Positions 24,171-32,172 of a stretch of 64,000 nucleotides of DNA are shown one piece after another. The stretch is from Pseudobutyrivibrio sp. Its GTDB lineage: Bacteria; Bacillota; Clostridia; Lachnospirales; Lachnospiraceae. Position 1 is the first letter of the stretch, and every line of letters begins with the position of its first letter. The notes below the pieces were generated by a model, which was not told where the DNA came from, did no database searches, and worked only from the letters and a program-made list of their open reading frames with translations. Both the position numbers and the translations under genes were made by a program. The DNA lies in contig NZ_JAFUSK010000062.1 of the NCBI RefSeq assembly GCF_017471675.1, positions 1-64,000 on the forward strand, in the 5' to 3' direction.

Positions 24171-25081
24171 ACTGCTTCGATTATATTTTTATAATTGTTT
24201 TCTTTGCTAATGCAAGCCTGCCCATCACCATCCAAAAACTGTTTCAGACCATCTCGCAAGCTAGCGTAGTCCTTTAGACCTAGCTTATAGAGCTTTTCAT
24301 TTGATTCTCTACTCATTGTAAAAGTTCCCATAGATAAGTGCTCACTAGGCGCGAATATAAATGCCTTACCATCTTGCTCTAGCTGATAAGCCATACGCTG
24401 ACTAGCCGTATATGCGATATGCCTGTTATTTAGAAGCTCTATAATTTTAGGATAGTTTCTGCATTTAAAAGAGTAAAATCCCCTAAGGCTTTCAGGCTTC
24501 TTTACAAAGTCCCTTGGCTTGGACATAATAACCACCAGTTTATCACAGCCATCCTCTATAGCTTTCTTAACAGGTATTGAATCAGATACACCACCATCAT
24601 AGTAATAGTGCCCATCTATCTCTACAGGAAGGCATGCCCCTGGCAGTGCTGATGAAGCCATGATAATTCTATAATCATCCTTTGGCATTTCTTCCTTATG
24701 AAAGTATCTGGGCTCACCACTATTTGCATCTGTTGCTACTATAAGATACTCTGTGTTATTCAACATAAGGCTTCGATAATCTAAAGCATCAGTTCCGTCA
24801 GAATTGCTCAATGTACCATAGATATATTGAAGTCCAAACAGATTATGTGTCTTTAAATAACTCTTTAATCCAAAATAATCTGGCTCAAATATGTGGTCCG
24901 TATAAAAACGCCTATTTCGCCCCTTCTGCCCTGCCAAAAATGAAGCTGCATTTGCGCTTCCCGCAGACACACCAATACAATAATCAAATTTGATTTTGTC
25001 ATCTAAAAAAGCATCCAGTATTCCTGCACCATAAGCGCATTTCATTCCACCGCCTTCAACAATAAGTCCTATTTTACTCAT
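24167..25081 (-). CDS. Patatin-like phospholipase (RssA/YjjU type)
   Basis: A 304-residue protein. The N-terminal oxyanion motif GGGMKCAYGAG (about 10-20), nucleophile GVSAGS (about 37-42) and the DGG of the Ser-Asp dyad (YYYDGGVSD, about 166) are all present. It would hydrolyse acyl esters of phospholipids or other lipids at the cytoplasmic side, since no signal peptide is seen. The C-terminal part has QRMAYQLEQDGKAFIFAP, as in bacterial YjjU-type proteins. It stands alone between repeat-rich spacers; a physiological role in the rhamnose region is not indicated. Confidence 0.88.
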   Translation of the reverse strand: MSKIGLIVEGGGMKCAYGAGILDAFLDDKIKFDYCIGVSAGSANAASFLAGQKGRNRRFYTDHIFEPDYFGLKSYLKTHNLFGLQYIYGTLSNSDGTDALDYRSLMLNNTEYLIVATDANSGEPRYFHKEEMPKDDYRIIMASSALPGACLPVEIDGHYYYDGGVSDSIPVKKAIEDGCDKLVVIMSKPRDFVKKPESLRGFYSFKCRNYPKIIELLNNRHIAYTASQRMAYQLEQDGKAFIFAPSEHLSMGTFTMSRESNEKLYKLGLKDYASLRDGLKQFLDGDGQACISKENNYKNIIEAV

Positions 25082-25108
25082 TTTTCCACAACCTTCTCTA
25101 CTTAACCA
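25072..25108. repeat. 37-bp dispersed repeat, copy 1
   Basis: 36 of 37 bases match 30060-30096. This copy spans the patatin start codon region and includes CCACAACCTTCTCTACTTAA. Confidence 0.8.
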
Positions 25109-25215
25109 ACACGTTTTCTTAATATTAAGTAATTACCGCTGGCTTTTCAATGTTCAAATTGAAAAAGTTGTATATTCATGCTAATGACTTCCTCCTATAA
25201 TCTTATAAACATCTT

Positions 25216-25306
25216 ACCACAACTTTCCACAACTCCTACATAGATTTACTTCTAACCAACAGAAAAGCTTGCTGGAGCTCTCCCCTTAAGGTTCCAGCAA
25301 GCTTTT
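25216..25306. repeat. Repeat unit: CCACAACT tandem plus conserved terminator
   Basis: This segment repeats the layout of 24078-24170. Both have CCACAACTTTCC-type units, then AGATTTACTT, then a hairpin with GCTGGA and TTCCAGCAAGCTTTTA. The arrangement appears to be one dispersed intergenic element placed after two different genes. Confidence 0.6.
25263..25306 (-). terminator. Terminator of the rhamnose operon
   Basis: A perfect 14-bp stem, AAAAGCTTGCTGGA with TCCAGCAAGCTTTT, lies 22 bases after the rhaB stop and ends in a U run on the minus strand. Confidence 0.88.
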
Positions 25307-25327
25307 AGCTTCTCTACCAATAAATTT

Positions 25328-26704
25328 TCATTCCATCAATAGCTTTCTAAAATCCTTTAGCCCTGCCACTTCACCTGCTGCCACCATCTGGGCGCCAATA
25401 TTGCCAAGGGCTGTGGCCTCTGATGGACCAGCTACTACCCTTTTACCAGTGATTTCTGCTGTGAGTTTATTCAAGTATCCAGCTTTCGAGCCACCACCAA
25501 CTACGTTTATTGTGTCAAAGTGCTTGCCTGTTATATTTTCAACCTCTTCACAGGCATTTCTGTAGCATATTGCAAGGGATTTATAAATTACCTTTGCCAA
25601 TTCCCCTGGTGTTTGCGGTTCATTCTGACCATGATTTCTACAGTATTCCCTTACTGCTTCAATCATTGAATCCGGTGCCAAGAAAACCTCATCATTTGCA
25701 TCCACTATAGAATCTATATCTGCCGCCTCTGCCATTTCACAAAGTTCAGCAAATGAATACTCCTGTCCTGCTGCAATTAGCTCATTTCTTACAGACTGAA
25801 TCATCCATAATCCCATGATATTTTTAAGGAAACGGAATCGTCCCTCATAGCCACCTTCATTTGTAAAGTTGGCTTCCATAGCTTCCTTACTGCAGATAGC
25901 CTGCATGTTTTCACTTCCAAGTAGTGACCATGTACCAGATGAAATGTATAGTACATTGTCAGATATGTTAGGAACTGCAAATACAGCTGAAGCAGTGTCA
26001 TGAGTAGGTGGAAGTACAACTTTGCAGTCGAATCCCACTTCTGCCTTTACTGAATCTGAAAATACGCCTATGTATGTACCAGGCTGCTTAATCTCACCAA
26101 ATAAATCCTTATTGAAACCAAGCATCTCAATAAGCTCATAGTCCCACTCTTTTGCATCAGGATTAAGGAGCTGGGTTGTAGAACAATTGGTATACTCATT
26201 TGACTTCACACCTGTCAGCAGATAATGTAGATAATCTGGCACCATCAAAAAGCTTTTCGCATCCTTAAGATAGCCCGCCTTTTTATCCGCCATAAACTGA
26301 TAGATTGTGTTAAAGATAGCCTTTTGAATACCAGTACGCTCATATAGCTTATCCTGAGGAATGATTTTGTAAACCTCTTCGTCCATTCCAGCTGTTCTGC
26401 TATCGCGATATCCAAAGCATGGGCGAACCACATCATCGTTTTCATCTAACAATACATAGTCCACTGCCCAAGTGTCAATGCCCATTGAGGTCGGGATTTT
26501 TCCAAGCTCCTTACATTTCTTTAAGCCAATAATTATCTGTCTAAAAAGCTCATCAATATCCCATCTCTTATGACCATCCACCTCTATCATTCCATTGGAA
26601 AATCGATGGATTTCCTCTAAAACAACTTTGCCATCTTCAAGATGGGCAAGCATATGCCTGCCCGAAGATGCCCCAATATCTACTGCTAAATAGTAATTTG
26701 CCAT
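25328..26704 (-). CDS. rhaB: Rhamnulokinase
   Basis: A 458-residue FGGY-family kinase from ATG 26704, with GGAGAAAGATA before it; longer in-frame starts lack a ribosome site. The N-terminal phosphate motif is LAVDIGASSGRHM, with GIDTWAVDYVLLD, the catalytic-region PPTHDTASAVFA, YISSGTWSLLG, and the adenosine motif NVVGGGSKAGYLN. It phosphorylates L-rhamnulose to L-rhamnulose 1-phosphate with ATP in the cytoplasm. Its start overlaps the rhaD stop by one base. It is the last gene of the isomerase-rhaD-rhaB operon. Confidence 0.95.
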   Translation of the reverse strand: MANYYLAVDIGASSGRHMLAHLEDGKVVLEEIHRFSNGMIEVDGHKRWDIDELFRQIIIGLKKCKELGKIPTSMGIDTWAVDYVLLDENDDVVRPCFGYRDSRTAGMDEEVYKIIPQDKLYERTGIQKAIFNTIYQFMADKKAGYLKDAKSFLMVPDYLHYLLTGVKSNEYTNCSTTQLLNPDAKEWDYELIEMLGFNKDLFGEIKQPGTYIGVFSDSVKAEVGFDCKVVLPPTHDTASAVFAVPNISDNVLYISSGTWSLLGSENMQAICSKEAMEANFTNEGGYEGRFRFLKNIMGLWMIQSVRNELIAAGQEYSFAELCEMAEAADIDSIVDANDEVFLAPDSMIEAVREYCRNHGQNEPQTPGELAKVIYKSLAICYRNACEEVENITGKHFDTINVVGGGSKAGYLNKLTAEITGKRVVAGPSEATALGNIGAQMVAAGEVAGLKDFRKLLME

Positions 26705-27549
26705 TATCTTTCTCCAATAACATCGCTCTTCTTTTCGTATAAGCACTCTTCATTAATCTGAACACCAAATGGAGCATTTAAAGCTCTAAACTCATCTGGC
26801 TGAATTGTCTGGCGCTTTTTGTTTGTCATCGAAAGCACCTTTACAAGAACCTCTGCTGCCTTCTCCACTGTATGCATAAGACCAAATGCAATATCAAAAT
26901 CTGTACCGCATACAAACATTCCATGGTGAGCCCATACTGCTACATCCTTTGTTGCCATGATTTCAGATGTGGCAACTGCTATGTCTCTTCCACCTGGAAC
27001 CATCCAAGGCACTACGCCGATTCCCTGAGAGAATACGATTGGGCACTCTGTAGCCATCTCCCAGATTTCTCTTGTGAAGATTTCATCCTCAAGTGGAAGA
27101 ACATATGTAAGTGCGATTACATTTGTTGGATGACAATGATATACAACTCGGATTTCATCATCTCTTTTCTTGCAAACCTCAAGGTTCATAAGGTGAGATG
27201 GAAGTTCTGATGTTGGTCTGCCACCATTTACAAATCCCCATACGATTCTATATTTGCTACCAGCCTCATCTACTTCTATGATTCCGATAGAATCTGTTGG
27301 ATCAATAACTACATTTCTGAAATACTTTCCAGAGCCTGTCACAAGGAAGTATTCTCCTGCTAAATCTGTAACAGTTGTTCCAATTTCTCTCCAATCACCT
27401 GCTACAAACTCTTCTTTTACACTTTCTACTTCCTCAGGCTTGATTCTATATGAAAGGTTTCCGCCATTGCGCTCATGCCAGCCCTGCTCCCAGCCGTCAT
27501 TTGCCATTCTCATAAAACCTTCTATAAACTTTGCTTCTAATACTTTCAT
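26704..27549 (-). CDS. rhaD: Rhamnulose-1-phosphate aldolase
   Basis: A 281-residue class II aldolase. It follows E. coli RhaD closely: GW-HERNGGNLSYR (about 22-36), FLVTGSGKYFRNV, HCHPTNVIALTYVL (zinc histidines) and a third His in AHHGMFVCG. It cleaves L-rhamnulose 1-phosphate to dihydroxyacetone phosphate and L-lactaldehyde, the latter the substrate of FucO encoded nearby. It starts 13 bases after the isomerase gene. Confidence 0.95.
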   Translation of the reverse strand: MKVLEAKFIEGFMRMANDGWEQGWHERNGGNLSYRIKPEEVESVKEEFVAGDWREIGTTVTDLAGEYFLVTGSGKYFRNVVIDPTDSIGIIEVDEAGSKYRIVWGFVNGGRPTSELPSHLMNLEVCKKRDDEIRVVYHCHPTNVIALTYVLPLEDEIFTREIWEMATECPIVFSQGIGVVPWMVPGGRDIAVATSEIMATKDVAVWAHHGMFVCGTDFDIAFGLMHTVEKAAEVLVKVLSMTNKKRQTIQPDEFRALNAPFGVQINEECLYEKKSDVIGER

Positions 27550-27562
27550 TTCTATTTCTCCT

Positions 27563-28984
27563 TTATCTAACTACTACTTCAACTGGTACGTTAAATACCT
27601 TTGCAACTTTTTTGATTGTTTCAATATGGTGACCAACTGCTGCACCAAAATGATGTGTAGGACCAGTCTCGCTCCATCTGGTTACAAACTCTGCAGCGCT
27701 GCAGCTGAATCTTGTACGCATCATTGTGTCACCATTCTGAAGAATCTTTCCTTCTTCGTTGACACCCTCAGCAACAACAAATTTGAAATGGCCCTCGCCA
27801 TCCTGTGTGATACCAAGGTAAGTGATAGGTCCTGTAGGTGGATAGAATTGTGTAAGATACCCGCCTCCAGCTTTTCCGTGGAACACATCCATCATCTTCA
27901 TAGTTGGTTTCTTCGCTTGAGATATTGCAGCATCTCCAGAACCAGAATGGCCTATAAGGGTAACATCATCGTTGAAATCAATAGTGTACATTTCTGCTAG
28001 CTGGCCTGTTCCAGAGATAGTCTTTAATATACTCATTGCCATTGCAACCTTCATATCTCCTTCAACTGCACAGGCTGTGCCTTGCTTTATAAGCATTGAG
28101 AAGGCTGGAATAAGAAGACTATCCACCTTGCCGGCAATTCCCTTTGCAAATCCATCGTAGTGAGATGCTATAAGGCCAAGTTTTTCATCCTTAACCCACT
28201 GTTCAAATGCAACCACATACTTTGCCATTTCCCAAACTTTATCTACATCGCCGCCACCAACGATATCGAATGTATCTAAGATATCCTCAGCCTTTGCCTT
28301 AATAACTGCCTCATCTGTAATGTCATCTGCGATAGCCCAAATCTTTTCCCAGTCAAACTGCTTTGTATAAAGCCCCATTCGTCTGTAGAGATTTGACTCA
28401 TCGATATATAAATCCATCATGCCAGGATATGGTCGTCCAATCTGGGCAATATTTGTATCTCTAAATCTGCGACGGCAATTGGCAGCCAAGCACCACTCAC
28501 ATATTTCTCTTGCAACATTTTCATCGCCACCTTCTACAACACCAGTGATTACGGCGCTGCGCTTTCCATAGCGATTAAGATCTGCCACCATTTCTCCAAC
28601 TGCTCCGCAGGCATAAGCTTCTCCAAGCCACTCTGCTGTGCCAGCTGTATCATAATCAAGTGCCTTAAGCTTCTGTACATTTACAAGGACTACAGGAACA
28701 TCCAAATCCTTTACCGCTGGAAGCATGTTGTAACTTGTGGCATAGGTTAGAAGCTGCATGAATACTAAATCTACATCTGCTGCTCTAAACTTATCCCCTG
28801 CAGCCTGTGACCGCTCTTTTGTTGTAACTACACCTCCATCGATTATTTCTACAGTGTTTGGAATTGACTTTTTAAAATCCTCAAACTGCTTTTCAAATTC
28901 AGCTACCAACACTGGAAACTGTGGTAAATATGCGCCAAGTGCAATTGAAAACACACCTACTCTTGCTTTTGTTTCTACTAACAT
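27563..28984 (-). CDS. L-arabinose/L-fucose isomerase-like protein, probable rhamnose-pathway isomerase
   Basis: A 473-residue protein of the FucI/AraA superfamily. It has the N-terminal Rossmann-like part (VGVFSIALGAYLPQFP), mid-part GRPYPGMMDLYIDES, and C-terminal TGPTHHFGAAVGHH with likely metal-binding His residues. It is not the TIM-barrel RhaA family, yet it leads the operon with rhaD and rhaB, so it may replace RhaA as L-rhamnose isomerase. Alternatives are an arabinose- or fucose-type isomerase sharing the operon. GGAGGGTTAAG precedes the ATG. Confidence 0.8.
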   Translation of the reverse strand: MLVETKARVGVFSIALGAYLPQFPVLVAEFEKQFEDFKKSIPNTVEIIDGGVVTTKERSQAAGDKFRAADVDLVFMQLLTYATSYNMLPAVKDLDVPVVLVNVQKLKALDYDTAGTAEWLGEAYACGAVGEMVADLNRYGKRSAVITGVVEGGDENVAREICEWCLAANCRRRFRDTNIAQIGRPYPGMMDLYIDESNLYRRMGLYTKQFDWEKIWAIADDITDEAVIKAKAEDILDTFDIVGGGDVDKVWEMAKYVVAFEQWVKDEKLGLIASHYDGFAKGIAGKVDSLLIPAFSMLIKQGTACAVEGDMKVAMAMSILKTISGTGQLAEMYTIDFNDDVTLIGHSGSGDAAISQAKKPTMKMMDVFHGKAGGGYLTQFYPPTGPITYLGITQDGEGHFKFVVAEGVNEEGKILQNGDTMMRTRFSCSAAEFVTRWSETGPTHHFGAAVGHHIETIKKVAKVFNVPVEVVVR

Positions 28985-29093
28985 CTTAACCCTCCTAGAA
29001 CTTTATTTGCTCTTTGTTTAAGCCTATAATATAATGATTTCATCAATGTAACTAGAACAGTATGTTTTATATTTTGGAACCTTATTTGACATT

Positions 29094-30053
29094 ATGAGAA
29101 ATGATATTTATGAACTTCTAAACCGAATAACAGATGAGGAAAAAATGATTCTTGAAGGGGATACCAGCATCAGAAAAGAGCTGTATACCTCTGAAGATGA
29201 ATTTGTAATAGATTCGGGAAAGCTTCTGGCACAGGGAAAGCTAATCGACATTCGTCCTCACACCAGATTTGCATATTTCCCTACACACAGGCACAACTAT
29301 ATAGAAATGGTTTGTATGCTAAAGGGACATCTTACTACTCATTTTGTGGATGGCGAAACTTTAACTTTACACGAGGGGGATATTCTCCTTTTGAACAGAC
29401 ATGCCAGACATGATATTGAGCCATGCGGTAAAGACGATATTGCAATTAACTTTATTATCTTGCCTGAATTCTTTTCCCGCACTCAAATATTCTATGATAG
29501 AAATGATATTTTGAGAGATTTTATCGTAGCCTCACTTTCTGACAAAAAGTATTACAACGATTATCTGCTTTACCACGCCGCAGGAATTCTACCTGTAGAA
29601 AACCTGATTGAAAATTTGATTTGGACTCTCACATATCACAAAAATGATATGAACACTATCGCCATGTCCACCATGGATTTGCTTCTAATGAATCTATGTA
29701 CTCTCTCATCAGATACATTGACTGATATGAGCCGTGGCAGTAACTCAATCACAATTCAAGCTCTTGAATACATTGATACCCACTTTGACAATGGCACACT
29801 GGATGAACTGGCTCAGCTAACAGGGTATTCAACCGCCTACCTTAGCCGCCTACTCAAGCAAAACACCGGGCTTAATTTCAAACAGCTTTTACAACAACGT
29901 CGCCTTCAGGAAGCTGCATACTTACTTGAAAGCACTACTCTTACCACTGAAAAAATCATAAAAAAAATTGGCTACGAAAACTCTGCTTACTTTTACAGAA
30001 TCTTCGAAGCCAAATATGGTATGTCCCCTAGGGACTATCGCCTTAGAATATGA
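29094..30053 (+). CDS. AraC-family regulator with cupin sensor (RhaS/RhaR-like)
   Basis: A 319-residue protein. An N-terminal cupin (about 60-120) reads RPHTRFAYFPTHRHNYIEMV, with LHEGDILLLNRHARHDIEP. The C-terminal AraC domain (about 220-319) has ELAQLTGYSTAYLSRLLKQ and the second HTH ending YGMSPRDYRLRI. It is transcribed away from the isomerase-rhaD-rhaB operon with about 110 bases between them, the usual place for a sugar activator. The inducer is likely L-rhamnose, by context. The start is the first ATG; no strong ribosome site is visible. Confidence 0.85.
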   Translation: MRNDIYELLNRITDEEKMILEGDTSIRKELYTSEDEFVIDSGKLLAQGKLIDIRPHTRFAYFPTHRHNYIEMVCMLKGHLTTHFVDGETLTLHEGDILLLNRHARHDIEPCGKDDIAINFIILPEFFSRTQIFYDRNDILRDFIVASLSDKKYYNDYLLYHAAGILPVENLIENLIWTLTYHKNDMNTIAMSTMDLLLMNLCTLSSDTLTDMSRGSNSITIQALEYIDTHFDNGTLDELAQLTGYSTAYLSRLLKQNTGLNFKQLLQQRRLQEAAYLLESTTLTTEKIIKKIGYENSAYFYRIFEAKYGMSPRDYRLRI

Positions 30054-30059
30054 GTACTA

Positions 30060-30096
30060 TTTTACTCATTTTGCCACAACCTTCTCTACTTAACCA
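30060..30096. repeat. 37-bp dispersed repeat, copy 2
   Basis: 36 of 37 bases match 25072-25108. It lies between the convergent stops of the AraC and Amt-PII genes. Confidence 0.8.
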
Positions 30097-30102
30097 CTAC
30101 CT

Positions 30103-31848
30103 TTATTCTACATCCTGCAATGCAGCAAAGTCTTCCTCTCCTGTTCTAATCTTTACAACCTGCTCAACATCATATACGAAGATTTTTCCATCACCGATGT
30201 GGCCTGTGTAAAGAACCTTCTTAGCAGTATCGATTACATCCTTTACAGGAACCTTGCAGACTACCACGTCCACTCTAATCTTAGGAAGAAGTGCAGGCTC
30301 AAGTGCAACGCCTCTATAGTATTCAGGGGCACCCTTTTGAACACCGCAGCCCATTACATGGGATACTGTCATTCCTGTAATGCCAAGCTTCATAAGAGCA
30401 TTCTTAAGCTTTTCAAGATTACGCTCCTTGCAAAGGATTTCTACCTTTGTCATTCTAGGCTTGCCTGCTGATGTAATCTGAGATGGTGCATACTCAACCT
30501 CTACTGCATCATCCATTGATGCAAGACCAGCAGCCTCTAAGGTATCAGTGATAAGTGATGCTGTTTCATCATCATATTCATCTGCATCAAAATCATCCTC
30601 TAGCATGTTAAATCCAGAATAAGCTGATGGAAGTCCATGCTCAGTTCTATCTAGACCAACTATCTCCTCCTCTGCAGATGCACGAAGACCAATAGTCTTT
30701 TTTATTAACGTAAATGCGATAGTAATTGTAACTGCAGCCCATGCTCCTACTGTAAGAACTCCAAGTAGCTGTAAACCAAGTAGCTTAAATCCTCCTCCAT
30801 AAAAAAGACCGGTAAGCTCACTGTCAGGAGCTGATGTAGTTGCAAATAATCCTACTGCAATTGTTCCCCAAATACCATTCATCATATGTACTGCAACTGC
30901 ACCAACTGGATCATCAATACGAAGCTTGTAATCAAGAAGCCATACACCAAATACTACAAGAAATCCTGATACAACACCAATTATGATTGCACCAAGTGCA
31001 TCAGTTACGTCGCATGGGGCTGTGATTGCTACAAGACCTGCAAGTGAGGCATTAAGTGACATTGATACATCTGGCTTGCCATATTTAATCCAAGTGAATG
31101 CCATTGTTGTACATGTTGCAACAGCAGGTGCTATTGTTGTTGTAACAAAGATTGATGCAAGCTGTTCTACTGATGTAGCTGCTGCACCATTAAATCCATA
31201 CCAGCCAAGCCAAAGAATGAATACACCAAGTGCTCCAAGTGCAATGTTGTGACCTGGGAAAGCATTTACCTTTGTAATCTTGCCCTTGCTGTCATGATTA
31301 AATTTACCAATTCTAGGTCCAAGCATTTTAGCACCAATCAGTGCACAAATACCACCAACCATGTGGATTGCACAGCTACCTGCAAAATCATGGAAGCCAA
31401 GCTGTGATAGCCAACCGCCTCCCCAAATCCAGTGTGCCTCAATTGGATAGATTACAAGTGAGATAACACCTGAGTAGATACAGTAGCTAATGAACTTTGT
31501 ACGCTCTGCCATGGCGCCACTTACGATTGTTGCTGTAGTTGCACAGAATACTAAGTTAAATACAAAGTTGCTCCAATCGAAGCTTGCATAATCTGTAAAC
31601 ACCTGAAGAGATGGCTTACCAACAAGACCAAATAAAGCATTTTCACCAAACATTAATCCAAAACCTAAGATTACAAACATCACTGTTCCAATACAAAAAT
31701 CCATAAGGTTTTTCATAATGATGTTTCCTGTGTTTTTTGCTCTGGTAAAGCCAGCCTCCACCATTGCAAATCCTGCCTGCATCCAAAATACCAATGCAGC
31801 TCCTATCAGGAACCATACACCAAATAACATGCTAGAATACTCTTCCAT
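30103..31848 (-). CDS. Ammonium channel fused to a PII signal domain
   Basis: A 581-residue protein. Residues 1-400 are an Amt channel with 11 or so helices: FWMQAGFAMVEAGFTRAKN, the pore-region GGGWLSQLGFHDFAG, and conserved VHMMNGIWGTIAVG. A linker rich in Asp/Glu (about 410-465) joins a C-terminal PII domain (about 468-575): KVEILCKERNLEKLKNAL, T-loop EYYRGVALEPALLPKI with Tyr, and TGHIGDGKIFVYDVEQVVKIRTGEED. Normally PII (GlnK) is a separate trimer that blocks Amt when nitrogen is plentiful; here channel and regulator are one chain. It has a strong promoter and a terminator-like leader hairpin. Confidence 0.94.
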   Translation of the reverse strand: MEEYSSMLFGVWFLIGAALVFWMQAGFAMVEAGFTRAKNTGNIIMKNLMDFCIGTVMFVILGFGLMFGENALFGLVGKPSLQVFTDYASFDWSNFVFNLVFCATTATIVSGAMAERTKFISYCIYSGVISLVIYPIEAHWIWGGGWLSQLGFHDFAGSCAIHMVGGICALIGAKMLGPRIGKFNHDSKGKITKVNAFPGHNIALGALGVFILWLGWYGFNGAAATSVEQLASIFVTTTIAPAVATCTTMAFTWIKYGKPDVSMSLNASLAGLVAITAPCDVTDALGAIIIGVVSGFLVVFGVWLLDYKLRIDDPVGAVAVHMMNGIWGTIAVGLFATTSAPDSELTGLFYGGGFKLLGLQLLGVLTVGAWAAVTITIAFTLIKKTIGLRASAEEEIVGLDRTEHGLPSAYSGFNMLEDDFDADEYDDETASLITDTLEAAGLASMDDAVEVEYAPSQITSAGKPRMTKVEILCKERNLEKLKNALMKLGITGMTVSHVMGCGVQKGAPEYYRGVALEPALLPKIRVDVVVCKVPVKDVIDTAKKVLYTGHIGDGKIFVYDVEQVVKIRTGEEDFAALQDVE

Positions 31849-31867
31849 ATCTTTTCCTCCTTTTTAT

Positions 31868-31915
31868 AAAACAAAAGGCGCCGCAAACGTAATTTCTTAC
31901 ATTTACGACGCCTTT
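31868..31915 (-). terminator. Terminator-like hairpin in the amt leader (attenuator candidate)
   Basis: Arms 31874-31892 and 31897-31915 pair over 19 bp with a few G-U pairs around a TTTC loop. TTTTGTTTT follows on the minus strand. It lies between the promoter and the ribosome site of the amt gene, so it must be read through for expression. A smaller palindrome AACAAG-N-CTTGTT precedes it near 31927-31939. Confidence 0.75.
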
Positions 31916-31955
31916 GTCATTTCTCAAACAAGTCTTGTTTTTTTATTTGTCTAGT

Positions 31956-31984
31956 ATAATATTCTTCCCCAAAAGTTTTGTCAA
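31956..31984 (-). promoter_or_regulatory. Sigma-A type promoter of the amt gene
   Basis: On the minus strand, TTGACA (31979-31984) is followed after 17 bases by TATTAT (31956-31961). Start of transcription would be near 31949, giving a leader of about 100 bases. Confidence 0.75.
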
Positions 31985-32117
31985 CACTTTTTTGTAGAAA
32001 TTTTTCAAATCATTTTTTTCATAAATATAATTTTTCTTACTGAATCGGGTGCAATATTAACCAAATCAGTCGTCTTGTTTGACTAGCCTAACTTCCTATG
32101 CTAAATTATTCTTCGCC

Positions 32118-32133
32118 GTTAGATAATTCTAAC
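32118..32133. promoter_or_regulatory. Palindromic operator candidate GTTAG-N6-CTAAC
   Basis: The sequence is GTTAGATAATTCTAAC, 40 bases before the start of the iron-siderophore binding protein gene. The rest of the spacer 31849-32172 holds the amt promoter and attenuator plus an AT-rich stretch. Confidence 0.65.
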
Positions 32134-32172
32134 CAAAGATTTAAACAACAAACACGGAGGACAATATTTCTT

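Noticed and set aside
31849..31955. Glutamine riboswitch in the amt leader
   Set aside because: The leader is short and dominated by one long hairpin; the conserved internal loop of that riboswitch class was not recognised.
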